Source: Mycolicibacter heraklionensis (GTDB taxonomy: Bacteria; Actinomycetota; Actinomycetes; Mycobacteriales; Mycobacteriaceae). Taken from it: a stretch of DNA of 64,000 bases. Positions 18,683 through 26,136 of the stretch are shown here, in pieces; the stretch's first letter is position 1; each line of letters opens with the position of its first letter. The translations under genes and the position numbers were made by a program. The notes under the pieces are model-generated. The model was not told where the DNA came from and searched no databases. It saw only the letters and a list, made by a program, of their open reading frames with translations. The stretch lies in NCBI RefSeq assembly GCF_001021505.1, contig NZ_LDPO01000017.1, positions 56,091 to 120,090 on the forward strand. Reading direction: 5' to 3'.

Positions 18683-19000
18683 TCAGTCCAGCGCCAGCAC
18701 GTCCCGCAGCGCCTCATCGACGGCCTGCATCTCCCCTGTAGCGAGCCGTCCAACGAACTCTCCGTGACACTGCTGCGGATCGATCACGGTGAGCTGCTCG
18801 ACCGTCACACGCGTTCTGGTGCCGTCGATCTCGATCTCCGGCCGAAACGATGCCGCACGCCGGCCCGTCGACGTCGGCGCGACAACCCACGTGGACAGCG
18901 GCAGATCGTCGGACTGTACGACGACCGCGTAGCGGGGACCAGACCGCTCATGACCATGGACGTTCTTGGGCGCCTCCAGGCGATACAGGTCACCACGCAC
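18683..19000 (-). CDS. MazF/PemK-like endoribonuclease toxin
   Basis: The 105-residue protein has the MazF pattern: N-terminal RGDLYRLEAP, then GPRYAVVVQSDDLP, STWVVAPTSTGRR, EIEIDGTRTRVTVEQLTVID and a final helix ending ALRDVLALD. MazF toxins cut RNA at short motifs and are neutralised by a small MazE partner. GTG 19000 fits the family start; longer upstream starts would overlap the next gene. It begins 7 bp after the stop of the AT-rich Rossmann gene, and no antitoxin-sized frame lies directly upstream. It may be orphaned, or the antitoxin may be unrecognised. Its codon use looks normal for this genome, unlike its upstream neighbour. Confidence 0.75.
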   Translation of the reverse strand: MRGDLYRLEAPKNVHGHERSGPRYAVVVQSDDLPLSTWVVAPTSTGRRAASFRPEIEIDGTRTRVTVEQLTVIDPQQCHGEFVGRLATGEMQAVDEALRDVLALD

Positions 19001-19007
19001 GGATGGG

Positions 19008-20390
19008 TTAGACAAGCCCCACAGGCTGGCCGAATGATTGAAATTCAGCCACCGTCGCGCCGGCCGACTCGAAAAGCTCGCCAATTTTTTTGACATCATC
19101 GGGCGTAACCGGTGCCTTAATTGCCTTCTCATACGCGCAAGATTGGGCAATCACAGCCGCTTCAATGCCGCAGCCGAATTCCGATTCTGCGCCATATAAT
19201 CCGGATTTATCTCCATAGTTATACGGGACACCTGCAGTGTAGAGGCCATCTCTGGTCATAAAGCTACTCGGCGATACATCTTTTCCGACGACCCAGACAA
19301 CTTTCCCGCCTCGCTCCTCAACCTGTGGACGATGAAAAGAACCCGGCTGACTATCATCGATGATAACCTTCCCGCTCAAGTCAATTGGCCGCCCGAGGCG
19401 TTGCTCTTCTGCGCAAAGATCAATTACAGATGTGATCGCCGAGACAATAATATTTGAAGCCTCAAGCACATCGATCACGCCGTCGTGGATCTGGACATTT
19501 AGGGTCGATTCATCGTCCAAAATATCGCGTAATCTACTAACCCGCGTATCAAAAGTATGGATCCTCACATCGGGAAGTACATGCCGTATTGTTGATATGG
19601 TTGACCAGCCGATAGATCCCGCTCCACCAATTACGCCTATCACACCGTCGAATTTTGCACCGATCGACGGAACTTCGAGAACTTTCCGTACGGTCTCCGC
19701 AATTAAATGCACCGTACCACCATGGCCTGTAGTTGTGGTCCGCTGGTCAGCACCTTCTATTCCAGTCAGAAGGCTTCCGAATTTTGTAATCTGCGGCAAC
19801 AGCGCTCCGAGCCCTATGACTGATGCACCCAGTCCATGGTGTGAAAACCTTACAGACGCTTCGAGCGCTTTATACCCGACCGCCAAACGGTCGGCCTCGT
19901 TCACGATGTCGACATTCATGTCTTGATACAACGGAGCTATGACGAGCGCTCCCCGCTCTGCAGCCTTATCGCTTCTCGTGTATGTATCAGAGATGAACGG
20001 GGGCAATCCAAATTGACTACGCATACGCATCTCCGGCGAGACGTAGAAATTACTTGTCGCGAGCGGAAAATGATAACGGGATTCGCTTTCATATTCATCG
20101 TTATCTGCTTTGTGCGCACGCCTTGTGACCATAAATACACGCTCGACACTTTCGATGCCAGATGTACCATTAAAGTTCCTATAGATATCGTCAATAAGAG
20201 CCGCACCCGTTTCATACGCGCGGTGAACGAAGACAGGATCAGCGTCTGTCTCGGCCAAAATCGCATCTCGCAATTGAACCATGCGAAAATGGGAAGCCTT
20301 CTCCGAAAACTCGCAGAATTCGGGCACTCCCGTCCAAGGACCGCCCAGAGACTGAAGATGTCGATCGAGTTGCAAGCTCTGACTTGTCAT
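19008..20390 (-). CDS. AT-rich Rossmann-fold enzyme resembling acyl-ACP reductase / shikimate dehydrogenase-like proteins
   Basis: The 460-residue protein has no close counterpart that I recall in the M. tuberculosis sterol locus. Residues about 1-150 are unfamiliar. Around 180-215 comes HHGLGASVIGLGALLPQITKFG and then TTTTGHGG, resembling the acyl-binding half of cyanobacterial long-chain acyl-ACP reductase. At about 245-265 is a nucleotide-binding loop, GVIGGAGSIGWSTIS, followed by a dehydrogenase-like strand IHTFDTRVSRLRDIL. Two 60-base lines counted by hand give 27/60 and 29/60 G+C, far below the neighbours, so it is very likely horizontally acquired. A good AAGGAG lies before the ATG at 20390. 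Substrate unknown; an aldehyde-forming reductase is only one possibility. Confidence 0.6.
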   Translation of the reverse strand: MTSQSLQLDRHLQSLGGPWTGVPEFCEFSEKASHFRMVQLRDAILAETDADPVFVHRAYETGAALIDDIYRNFNGTSGIESVERVFMVTRRAHKADNDEYESESRYHFPLATSNFYVSPEMRMRSQFGLPPFISDTYTRSDKAAERGALVIAPLYQDMNVDIVNEADRLAVGYKALEASVRFSHHGLGASVIGLGALLPQITKFGSLLTGIEGADQRTTTTGHGGTVHLIAETVRKVLEVPSIGAKFDGVIGVIGGAGSIGWSTISTIRHVLPDVRIHTFDTRVSRLRDILDDESTLNVQIHDGVIDVLEASNIIVSAITSVIDLCAEEQRLGRPIDLSGKVIIDDSQPGSFHRPQVEERGGKVVWVVGKDVSPSSFMTRDGLYTAGVPYNYGDKSGLYGAESEFGCGIEAAVIAQSCAYEKAIKAPVTPDDVKKIGELFESAGATVAEFQSFGQPVGLV

Positions 20391-21068
20391 ATACGCTCCT
20401 TTATTACATGAGTTATCGCAGCCGTGATGACAGTCGCGGATAGCATCGCGGCATGCTTTTTACCAAGCTCGTTCCCGGCAGCTAGGAATTTTGCGTGGAG
20501 AAATTGGTACGAAGGCGTCGACTTCCGTTCCGATTTCCTCGCTTTTTCCGTCGGACCTCAGCGAAACCGCAAAGACGCTGTCGATCGGGCCACCCGGGAC
20601 ATCCTCGACCGGCGCCGTATACGCCCGGAACGCCGCCTCGGCGAATCGACAACTGCCCTCGTAGGCATCGTGAACGGCACCGGGGTGTGAATTGGTCGTC
20701 GTGGTTATCGGATCATCAAGTTGCCCGAATACCCGTCGGGGAACCATCTGCCCGTAGTCACGCGGTCCTACCAAGACCCGCCCTTGGACTCCAAACAGGC
20801 CGCCAACGCGGCACGTTCTTGGGAGTGCGCATGTTGCTATGAACTCCTCATTTGTCCCGCACGATCATTCGATCTCTGGGTCATCACGCCGAAGTGGCGG
20901 CGAATTGTCTTCCGCTGCAACAATTCCCGCGATGCCATCACTGAGTAGCGCCACCCCCCTCAGCACATGCATGTACAGCCTCAGCCCGAAGTCGCGAATA
21001 TCAAGCCACGGAAACACGCCACCCCCTCGCCCGGCATGCGAGACAGACGAGCCGCGTCACGCGGTTCC
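20391..21068. other. Stretch of ~680 bp without a convincing gene
   Basis: Between the AT-rich enzyme and the small membrane protein I find no frame with a recognisable domain or good ribosome site. Part of it (20391-20460) is the likely promoter of the AT-rich gene. One minus-strand frame at 20460-20774 has plausible codon use but only a TTG start. The rest is open on neither strand for long. It looks like degraded or junction DNA around an insertion. Confidence 0.5.
20460..20774 (-). CDS. Doubtful small hypothetical protein or gene remnant
   Basis: This 104-codon frame opens with TTG and has no clear ribosome site. Its middle (EGSCRFAEAAFRAYTAPVED) uses mostly G/C-ending codons typical of mycobacterial coding DNA, unlike the AT-rich gene downstream. 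I recognise no family. It could be a fragment of a longer gene interrupted by the insertion of its neighbour, or noise. Confidence 0.25.
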   Translation of the reverse strand: MVGPRDYGQMVPRRVFGQLDDPITTTTNSHPGAVHDAYEGSCRFAEAAFRAYTAPVEDVPGGPIDSVFAVSLRSDGKSEEIGTEVDAFVPISPRKIPSCRERAW

Positions 21069-21332
21069 CTACTGCTGGCCCCGCGCCTGGCGCAGCTGAT
21101 GTGCGCGAATCTCGGCCTCTTCGGCCGCAACGCGCTTCTTCTCCGCACGCTTCTTGACGTCTTGGTAGATGAAGGCCCCGCTTGCAAACAGCCCGAGAAC
21201 GGCGAGCACATAGAAGATGGCCGAGCCGGTGCCCATACCGATTAGGAAGAGAAAGAGACTCCCCGGGATCAGTAGGGCGGCCTGCGCCCGCGTCTTGTCT
21301 TTCCGTGAAAACTGCGGGTCCAGTAAGCCCAT
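21069..21332 (-). CDS. Small two-segment membrane protein with charged coiled-coil tail
   Basis: The 87-residue protein starts at ATG 21332 with a strong AGAGGAG 10 bp upstream. After a charged N-terminus (FSRKDKTRAQ) it has two hydrophobic stretches: AALLIPGSLFLFLIG at about 18-32 and AIFYVLAVLGLFASGAF at about 38-54. A Lys/Glu/Ala-rich tail (KKRAEKKRVAAEEAEIRAHQ) is likely helical and cytoplasmic. I do not recognise its function. It is divergent from the XRE regulator gene across 94 bp, so it may be that regulator's target. Confidence 0.7.
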   Translation of the reverse strand: MGLLDPQFSRKDKTRAQAALLIPGSLFLFLIGMGTGSAIFYVLAVLGLFASGAFIYQDVKKRAEKKRVAAEEAEIRAHQLRQARGQQ

Positions 21333-21416
21333 GGCTTGATTTCTCCTCTTCAGGTAGTCAACAGTCGTCTAGAGATGCCGAAAAGTGCACTGCGGTCCTG
21401 AGGCTAACACGAACAG

Positions 21417-21430
21417 CCATCTATAGATGG
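21417..21430. promoter_or_regulatory. Perfect palindrome overlapping the XRE gene start
   Basis: CCATCTATAGATGG is a perfect 14-bp inverted repeat. It covers the ATG of the XRE gene (21427) and lies in the divergent promoter region facing the small membrane protein. A regulator binding its own start region is a common autoregulatory layout. The binding protein is inferred, not shown. Confidence 0.5.
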
Positions 21431-21756
21431 TCGACCTGGCGGATTGGCCTCGGCATGTTTCGGGGGTGCCAGAGTCCGCCATTGAACGCGAGCTGGCCGA
21501 GGCTCTGGGTCGGACATTGGCGGAATTGCGCCAAGAGCGAGGCTTGACACAGGAGACTGTCGCCGAGGCCGCGGGGATCAGCCGCAACCACTACCAACTG
21601 TTGGAATACGGACTAGGCAAACGCGACGGGCGAAAGCCCGCGAACCCACGCCTGTCGACACTGGTCGCGCTCAGCGAAGTCCTCGGCACCACGGTGCCTG
21701 CGTTGATCAACACGGTATTCCGGTCAAGCGCAGAACACCGCCAGACTGAAAGCTAG
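21427..21756 (+). CDS. XRE-family transcriptional regulator
   Basis: The 109-residue protein carries a Cro/CI-type helix-turn-helix at about residues 22-80: LGRTLAELRQERGLTQETVAEAAGISRNHYQLLEYGLGKR, with the typical TQ..VA..AGIS..... LE spacing. The C-terminus is short, so it probably acts as a simple dimeric DNA binder. ATG 21427 sits inside a palindrome. An in-frame GTG at 21466 would still give the whole domain, and I cannot decide between them. It is divergent from a small membrane protein gene. Confidence 0.85.
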   Translation: MVDLADWPRHVSGVPESAIERELAEALGRTLAELRQERGLTQETVAEAAGISRNHYQLLEYGLGKRDGRKPANPRLSTLVALSEVLGTTVPALINTVFRSSAEHRQTES

Positions 21757-21820
21757 CGGGAAATCCCCACTGCCCCAGGCGATGCGGTCACAAGCCTGAC
21801 CGCTCGGCCGCCCATGCAGC

Positions 21821-22354
21821 TCACTCCGGCGTAACCGGCTCCATGCCTTCGCGGTAACGCTGCGCGAGATCCCGGTAGTACGGCGGATTGGCGTTAATCC
21901 ACACCTCGGCGCCGGTTCCCGCGATCGGGCCCTTGACCACGGCGGGTGAGCCGGTCACCAGTACTCCGTCGGGGATCTTGGTCCCGGCGAGCACCATCGC
22001 GCCGGCCGCGACCAGGGTGCGGCTGCCGATCACCGCGCCGTCGAGCACGGTGGCGTGGTTGCCGATCAGCGCCTCTGCACCGATGTTGGCCCCGTGAATC
22101 AGACACATGTGGGCGATCGTCGCCCCCGGGCCGATGTCCACCGGCACCCCCGGCGGCACGTGCAGCACCGAGCCGTCCTGCACGTTGGCACCCTCGCGCA
22201 CCACGATGGGGGCGTCGTCGGCACGCAAGATGGCGCCGAACCACACGGAGGCTCCGGCTTCGATGGTGACGTCACCGATCAGCGTGGCGGTGGGAGCGAC
22301 GAAGGCGGTGGGGTCGATCCGGGGCGAGCGACCATTGAAGGAGAACAGCTGCAT
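21821..22354 (-). CDS. Gamma-carbonic-anhydrase-like hexapeptide repeat protein, Rv3525c-like
   Basis: The 177-residue left-handed beta-helix protein matches Rv3525c. Hexapeptide turns repeat from about residue 10 to 140 (PTATLIGDVTIEAGASVWFG, EGANVQDGSVLHVPPG). Two of the metal-site histidines are in the ATIAHMCLIHGANIG and IGNHATVLDG turns. The family includes gamma-carbonic anhydrases and acyl-CoA-linked proteins such as PaaY and CaiE, so a thioesterase or metal-dependent role is possible. ATG 22354 is chosen to match the family start. It is divergent from kshA across a KstR-type operator. Confidence 0.87.
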   Translation of the reverse strand: MQLFSFNGRSPRIDPTAFVAPTATLIGDVTIEAGASVWFGAILRADDAPIVVREGANVQDGSVLHVPPGVPVDIGPGATIAHMCLIHGANIGAEALIGNHATVLDGAVIGSRTLVAAGAMVLAGTKIPDGVLVTGSPAVVKGPIAGTGAEVWINANPPYYRDLAQRYREGMEPVTPE

Positions 22355-22422
22355 CGTCCACATATACCAGGGACCAAAGACCCCGAACCAGCAGGGTTTA
22401 TTGCGCAAACAGGTGTCAAAAC

Positions 22423-22436
22423 TGTAACGTGTTCTA
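22423..22436. promoter_or_regulatory. KstR-type operator between the Rv3525c-like gene and kshA
   Basis: TGTAACGTGTTCTA fits TnnAACnnGTTnnA. It is 28 bp upstream of the kshA GTG and about 70 bp upstream of the divergent gene's start. Confidence 0.85.
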
Positions 22437-22464
22437 GTTAGAAGCAGAGGGTTGGAGGCAACAG

Positions 22465-23637
22465 GTGAGCACTGACAACGCCGAGGTCGGCGTCCGCCAC
22501 ATCGATACCGGCACGCTGCCGGATCGCTACGCCCGGGGCTGGCACTGCCTGGGCCCGGTGAAGGACTTCCGGGACGGCAAGCCGCACTCCATCCACGCGT
22601 TCGGTGCCAAACTGGTGGTGTTCGCCGACTCGCGCGGTGACCTGCACGTGCTCGACGCCTACTGCCGCCACATGGGCGGCGACCTGAGCCGCGGCGAGAT
22701 CAAGGGCGACGAGGTCGCCTGCCCGTTCCACGACTGGCGTTGGGGCGGCGACGGCCGCTGCAAGCTGGTGCCCTACTCCAAGCGGACTCCGCGGGTTGCC
22801 CGCACCCAGTCCTTCCCGACCGACGTGCGCGGCGGGCTGCTGTTCATCTACAACGACCCGGAGGGCAACCCGCCGCCGGACGAGGTGCGGATCCCGGAGA
22901 TCCCGGAGTGGTCCAGCGGCGAGTGGACCGACTGGCGCTGGAACTCCATGGTGATCGACTCCAACTGCCGCGACATCATCGACAACGTCACCGACTTCGC
23001 GCACTTCTTCTACATCCACTACGGCCTGCCCACCTCGTTCAAGAACGTCTTCGAGGGGCATATCGCCTCGCAGTACCTGCACAATGTCGGGCGTTCCGAC
23101 GTTCCCGGGCTGGGCACCAGCTACGGCGGTTCGGAATTGGACTCCGAGGCTTCCTACTTCGGTCCGTCGTTCATGATCAACTGGCTGCACAACAGCTACA
23201 ACGGTTTCAAGGCCGAGTCGATCCTGATCAACTGCCACTACCCGATCAGCCAGGACCAGTTCCGGCTGATGTGGGGCGTGATCGTGCAGAAGCCCAAGGG
23301 CCTCGACGACGCGACGACCGAGAAGATCGCCGATGCCATGACCGACGGCGTCAGCAAGGGCTTCCTGCAGGACGTCGAGATCTGGACGCACAAGAGCCGC
23401 ATCGAGAACCCGCTGCTGGTCGAGGAAGACGGGGCGGTCTACCAGCTGCGCCGCTGGTACTCGCAGTTCTACGTCGACGCCGCCGACGTCACCCCGGAGA
23501 TGACCGATCGCTTTGAGATCGAGATCGACGCGACGGTGGCCAACGAGAAGTGGAACGCCGAAGTCGCCGAGAACCTGCGGGTACAGGCCGAGGAAAAGCA
23601 CGCAGCGAAAGCCGCCGAAACCGTTAACGCAGAGTAG
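22465..23637 (+). CDS. kshA: 3-ketosteroid 9-alpha-hydroxylase, oxygenase subunit KshA
   Basis: The 390-residue protein matches KshA (Rv3526). The Rieske [2Fe-2S] ligands are Cys67, His69, Cys86 and His89 in YCRHMGG and ACPFHDW. The mononuclear iron histidines are at about 180 and 185 in DFAHFFYIHYG. With a separate reductase (KshB, not in the window) it 9-alpha-hydroxylates androst-1,4-diene-3,17-dione or its CoA-linked precursors, so that ring B opens. The GTG at 22465 follows GGTTGGAGG. The KstR-type operator lies 28 bp upstream. The Rv3527-like gene follows 10 bp after and is probably cotranscribed. Confidence 0.95.
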   Translation: MSTDNAEVGVRHIDTGTLPDRYARGWHCLGPVKDFRDGKPHSIHAFGAKLVVFADSRGDLHVLDAYCRHMGGDLSRGEIKGDEVACPFHDWRWGGDGRCKLVPYSKRTPRVARTQSFPTDVRGGLLFIYNDPEGNPPPDEVRIPEIPEWSSGEWTDWRWNSMVIDSNCRDIIDNVTDFAHFFYIHYGLPTSFKNVFEGHIASQYLHNVGRSDVPGLGTSYGGSELDSEASYFGPSFMINWLHNSYNGFKAESILINCHYPISQDQFRLMWGVIVQKPKGLDDATTEKIADAMTDGVSKGFLQDVEIWTHKSRIENPLLVEEDGAVYQLRRWYSQFYVDAADVTPEMTDRFEIEIDATVANEKWNAEVAENLRVQAEEKHAAKAAETVNAE

Positions 23638-23647
23638 GTCTGGCATC

Positions 23648-24115
23648 ATGGCCCGCGAGGTTCCCGACGCCGGCGAGCTGGCCCGGTCCATGCTGATGTT
23701 CTACGGCCCGCACGACGACCACGGCGAGCACGGCGACTCCCCCGACGACGGGCCCGACACCCGTTACTCGCGGCAACCGCTGTTTCCGGTCGACCCGGAA
23801 CGCTACGAGGCGATTCGTGCTGCGACCGAACGGGATACCGACCGCTATCTGCATTCGGGCCTGATGCCGGTGGAGTGTCGGCACTGCACCGCCACCGTCG
23901 AGGTGAAGAAGCTGGGCCCCGGATACACCTCGGTGCAATGGAATTCGGCAGCGGTCAAGCAGTGCGCGTACTTCGCCGCCGAACGCGAGGCCGGTCACAC
24001 CAGCAGCCGTAGCCGCGGCTGCCCGAAGCTGGCGAAGAGCATTTCGCACGCGGTCGCCGAGGGCCACCTGGAGGAGCGATCCAGCGCTCCCCCACCCGGC
24101 GACGGCATCGACTGA
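23648..24115 (+). CDS. Rv3527-like protein of unknown function
   Basis: The 155-residue cytosolic protein matches Rv3527, always next to kshA in mycobacteria as far as I recall. It has a CRHC cysteine pair at about 78-81 and two further cysteines (KQCAYFAAE, SRGCPKLAK), a pattern compatible with binding a metal or iron-sulfur cluster. The N-terminal third is acidic and His/Asp rich (DDHGEHGDSPDD). A helper role for the Rieske oxygenase is plausible inference. The ATG at 23648 is 10 bp after the kshA stop. Confidence 0.8.
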   Translation: MAREVPDAGELARSMLMFYGPHDDHGEHGDSPDDGPDTRYSRQPLFPVDPERYEAIRAATERDTDRYLHSGLMPVECRHCTATVEVKKLGPGYTSVQWNSAAVKQCAYFAAEREAGHTSSRSRGCPKLAKSISHAVAEGHLEERSSAPPPGDGID

Positions 24116-24126
24116 GCCCCACCTAC

Positions 24127-24186
24127 GCGAGCGTGCGTGTCCCCGGCCGCACGCTCGGCGTGTTGACCGGGGACACGCACGCTCGC
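24127..24186. terminator. Long inverted repeat, probable bidirectional terminator
   Basis: Arms GCGAGCGTGCGTGTCCCCGG (24127-24146) and CCGGGGACACGCACGCTCGC (24167-24186) are perfect 20-bp complements around a 20-base loop. The loop itself contains a shorter copy of the same theme (GCACGCTCGGCGT). It sits between the convergent Rv3527-like and sulfotransferase genes. No T-run follows, which is usual for mycobacterial hairpin terminators. Confidence 0.65.
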
Positions 24187-24202
24187 GGGGAAAGACACCC
24201 GG

Positions 24203-25348
24203 TCACAGGCCGGCGAAGCGCTCCCGGACCTGCTCGGCGGTCAACCCGTAATCGGCCAGCGAGTACTCGTGCTTGGGCGCGCGCGGGCCGGTCTTGCTGG
24301 CGGCGTAGTCGTCGGCCATGGCCTGGCGTGCCTCGTCGGAGAGCGGCAGGCCGAAGCGTTCGTAGATGCCGGCCGCGGTGGCCAGCGGGTCGGCGACGAA
24401 CTCCTGGTAATCGATGTCGCAGAACTGCGCCTGGTCATATTGCGCGCGTTGGGTGTTGAACAGCTCCAAGCCGCGGGCCCAGGTTTCCATCTCGTCGGCA
24501 CCGATCTGCGCGCCGACGAAGGTGTTCGACTGTCCTTCGGTGGTGTGTTGGGCCAGTGAGCACATCGACGCGAGGATGGTCTCCACCGGCCGGTGGCACT
24601 GCACGATGAGCGCGTCGGGATAGACGGCCATGATCGCATCCAGCGCGAACAGGTGACTGGGGTTCTTGAGCACCCACCGCTTGCCCGGGTCGTTGAGCCC
24701 GATCAGTTGCAGATTGCGGCGGTGCCGCCGGTACGCCGGGGTCCAGTCCTGCTCGGAGAGCCAGCGCGAATAGGTCGGCAGGTGCGCCAGCGTCTCGTAG
24801 GACACCGAGTGCAGCGACTGGCGCAGCAGCTGCCAGCACTCCTCCAAACCATCAGCGGTCATGAAGTGCAGCCCGGTGTAGTCCGGGTTCTCATCGTGGT
24901 GCCGGGCGAACTGCGCCTGCATCTGCTGGAAAACCGGGTTGCTGTCCCAGGTTTCGCGTGGTGGCCGAGGCTGCGGGAACTCCGCCAGCCACATCTCCAA
25001 CCCCTGGTGCGCCGGGTCGGCACCCAGCAGCCGGTGCAGCGCCGTTGTTCCCGTGCGGGGCAGCCCGGTGACGAAGACCGGCCGCTCGACGGCGATCTCG
25101 GTGTACTCGGGGTGCGCATTCCAGCCGGCCTGCGACAACAGCCGGGCCACCAGCGCACCGCGCAGGAAGAACCGGTTCATCTTGCTGCCCAGCTCAGTGA
25201 GGTCGGCCTCGGTGCGGTAGGAGTCCAGCAGCACGCCGAGCGCTTCGCGGTAGTTGTCGTCGTCGGGGCCGAAGTCGTCCAGACCCACCATCTTGGTGGC
25301 CGAGGCGTGCAGGTCCTCAACGGTGCCAACGTCAGTACGGGCGGTCAT
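24203..25348 (-). CDS. PAPS-dependent sulfotransferase family protein, Rv3529c-like
   Basis: The 381-residue protein has the 5'-phosphosulfate loop TGLPRTGTTALHRLL at about 92-106 and the LKNPSHLFALDAI / QCHRPVETILASMCSL block at about 215-250, which provides the 3'-phosphate-binding Arg/Ser. It resembles Rv3529c and other mycobacterial Stf-like proteins. A role in sterol metabolism is only suggested by the locus. Its ATG overlaps the stop of the SDR gene (ATGA at 25345-25350 region), so the three genes 27260 to 24203 form one coupled operon. Confidence 0.87.
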   Translation of the reverse strand: MTARTDVGTVEDLHASATKMVGLDDFGPDDDNYREALGVLLDSYRTEADLTELGSKMNRFFLRGALVARLLSQAGWNAHPEYTEIAVERPVFVTGLPRTGTTALHRLLGADPAHQGLEMWLAEFPQPRPPRETWDSNPVFQQMQAQFARHHDENPDYTGLHFMTADGLEECWQLLRQSLHSVSYETLAHLPTYSRWLSEQDWTPAYRRHRRNLQLIGLNDPGKRWVLKNPSHLFALDAIMAVYPDALIVQCHRPVETILASMCSLAQHTTEGQSNTFVGAQIGADEMETWARGLELFNTQRAQYDQAQFCDIDYQEFVADPLATAAGIYERFGLPLSDEARQAMADDYAASKTGPRAPKHEYSLADYGLTAEQVRERFAGL

Positions 25349-26136
25349 CAGTTGTGGTACTCCCCGCAGTTCACGTCGAGAACCTGGCCGCTGATGCCGC
25401 TGGCCAGATCACTGGCCAGGAACAGCACCGCCGATGCCACCTCGTCCTCGGTGGGCAGCCGCTTCAGGTCGGAGTTCGCGGCGGTAGCGGCGTAGATCTG
25501 CTCGACGGTGGTGCCGTACTTTCCGGCCTGGTGGGTGAAGTAGCTCTGCAAGGTGTCGCCCCAGATGTAGCCGGGCGCAACGGAGTTGACTCGGATACCC
25601 TGCTCACCCAGTTCGGACGCCAACGACTGCGACATCGCCAGCAGCGCGGCTTTGGCCATCTTGTAGGCGCCGTACTTGGGCTGCGAGTGCCGGATCACCA
25701 TCGAGTTCAAGTTGACGATCGAGCCGTTGGCCGCGGCCAAAGCCGGCGTGAAGCCCTGGGTCAGGCGCAGCGCGCCGAGCCCGCTGAGCTCTATGGCGTC
25801 GCGAATGTGCTGAAACGTGGTCTGCGCCAACGGCTTCATCGACGGCACCCGGAAGGCGTTGTTGATCAACACGTCGATGTGGTCGAACTCCGCTGAGGCC
25901 GCCTCAACCAGGTGCGCGACCTGGTCGTCATCGGTGATGTCGGCCGGGACCACCAGGGCGCGACGCCCGGCGGCCCTGACCTGCTTGGCCACCTCCTCGA
26001 GGCGATCCGCGCTGCGCGCGACCAGCACCAGGTCGGCGCCCTCGGCGGCGAACCGATTGGCCATCGTGCTGCCGAGGCCAGGCCCGACACCACTGATCAC
26101 CACGACTTTGCCGTCCAGCATTCCGGCCATATTCAC
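25348..26136 (-). CDS. Short-chain dehydrogenase/reductase, Rv3530c-like
   Basis: The 262-residue classical SDR has the cofactor motif SGVGPGLGSTMA at about 15-26, NNAF at about 91-94 (a variant of NNAG), the catalytic Tyr-x-x-x-Lys in KYGAYKMAKAALL at about 155-160 and the VNSVAPGYIWG motif. It matches Rv3530c. The usual role is oxidation or reduction of a hydroxyl, here probably on a sterol intermediate. The GTG at 26136 overlaps the stop of the preceding gene, and its own stop overlaps the sulfotransferase ATG. Confidence 0.9.
   Translation of the reverse strand: MNMAGMLDGKVVVISGVGPGLGSTMANRFAAEGADLVLVARSADRLEEVAKQVRAAGRRALVVPADITDDDQVAHLVEAASAEFDHIDVLINNAFRVPSMKPLAQTTFQHIRDAIELSGLGALRLTQGFTPALAAANGSIVNLNSMVIRHSQPKYGAYKMAKAALLAMSQSLASELGEQGIRVNSVAPGYIWGDTLQSYFTHQAGKYGTTVEQIYAATAANSDLKRLPTEDEVASAVLFLASDLASGISGQVLDVNCGEYHN

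Noticed and set aside
20495..20842. Plus-strand frames in the 20.4-21.1 kb gap
   Set aside because: Arg-rich or low-complexity products, no ribosome site and no recognisable domain.
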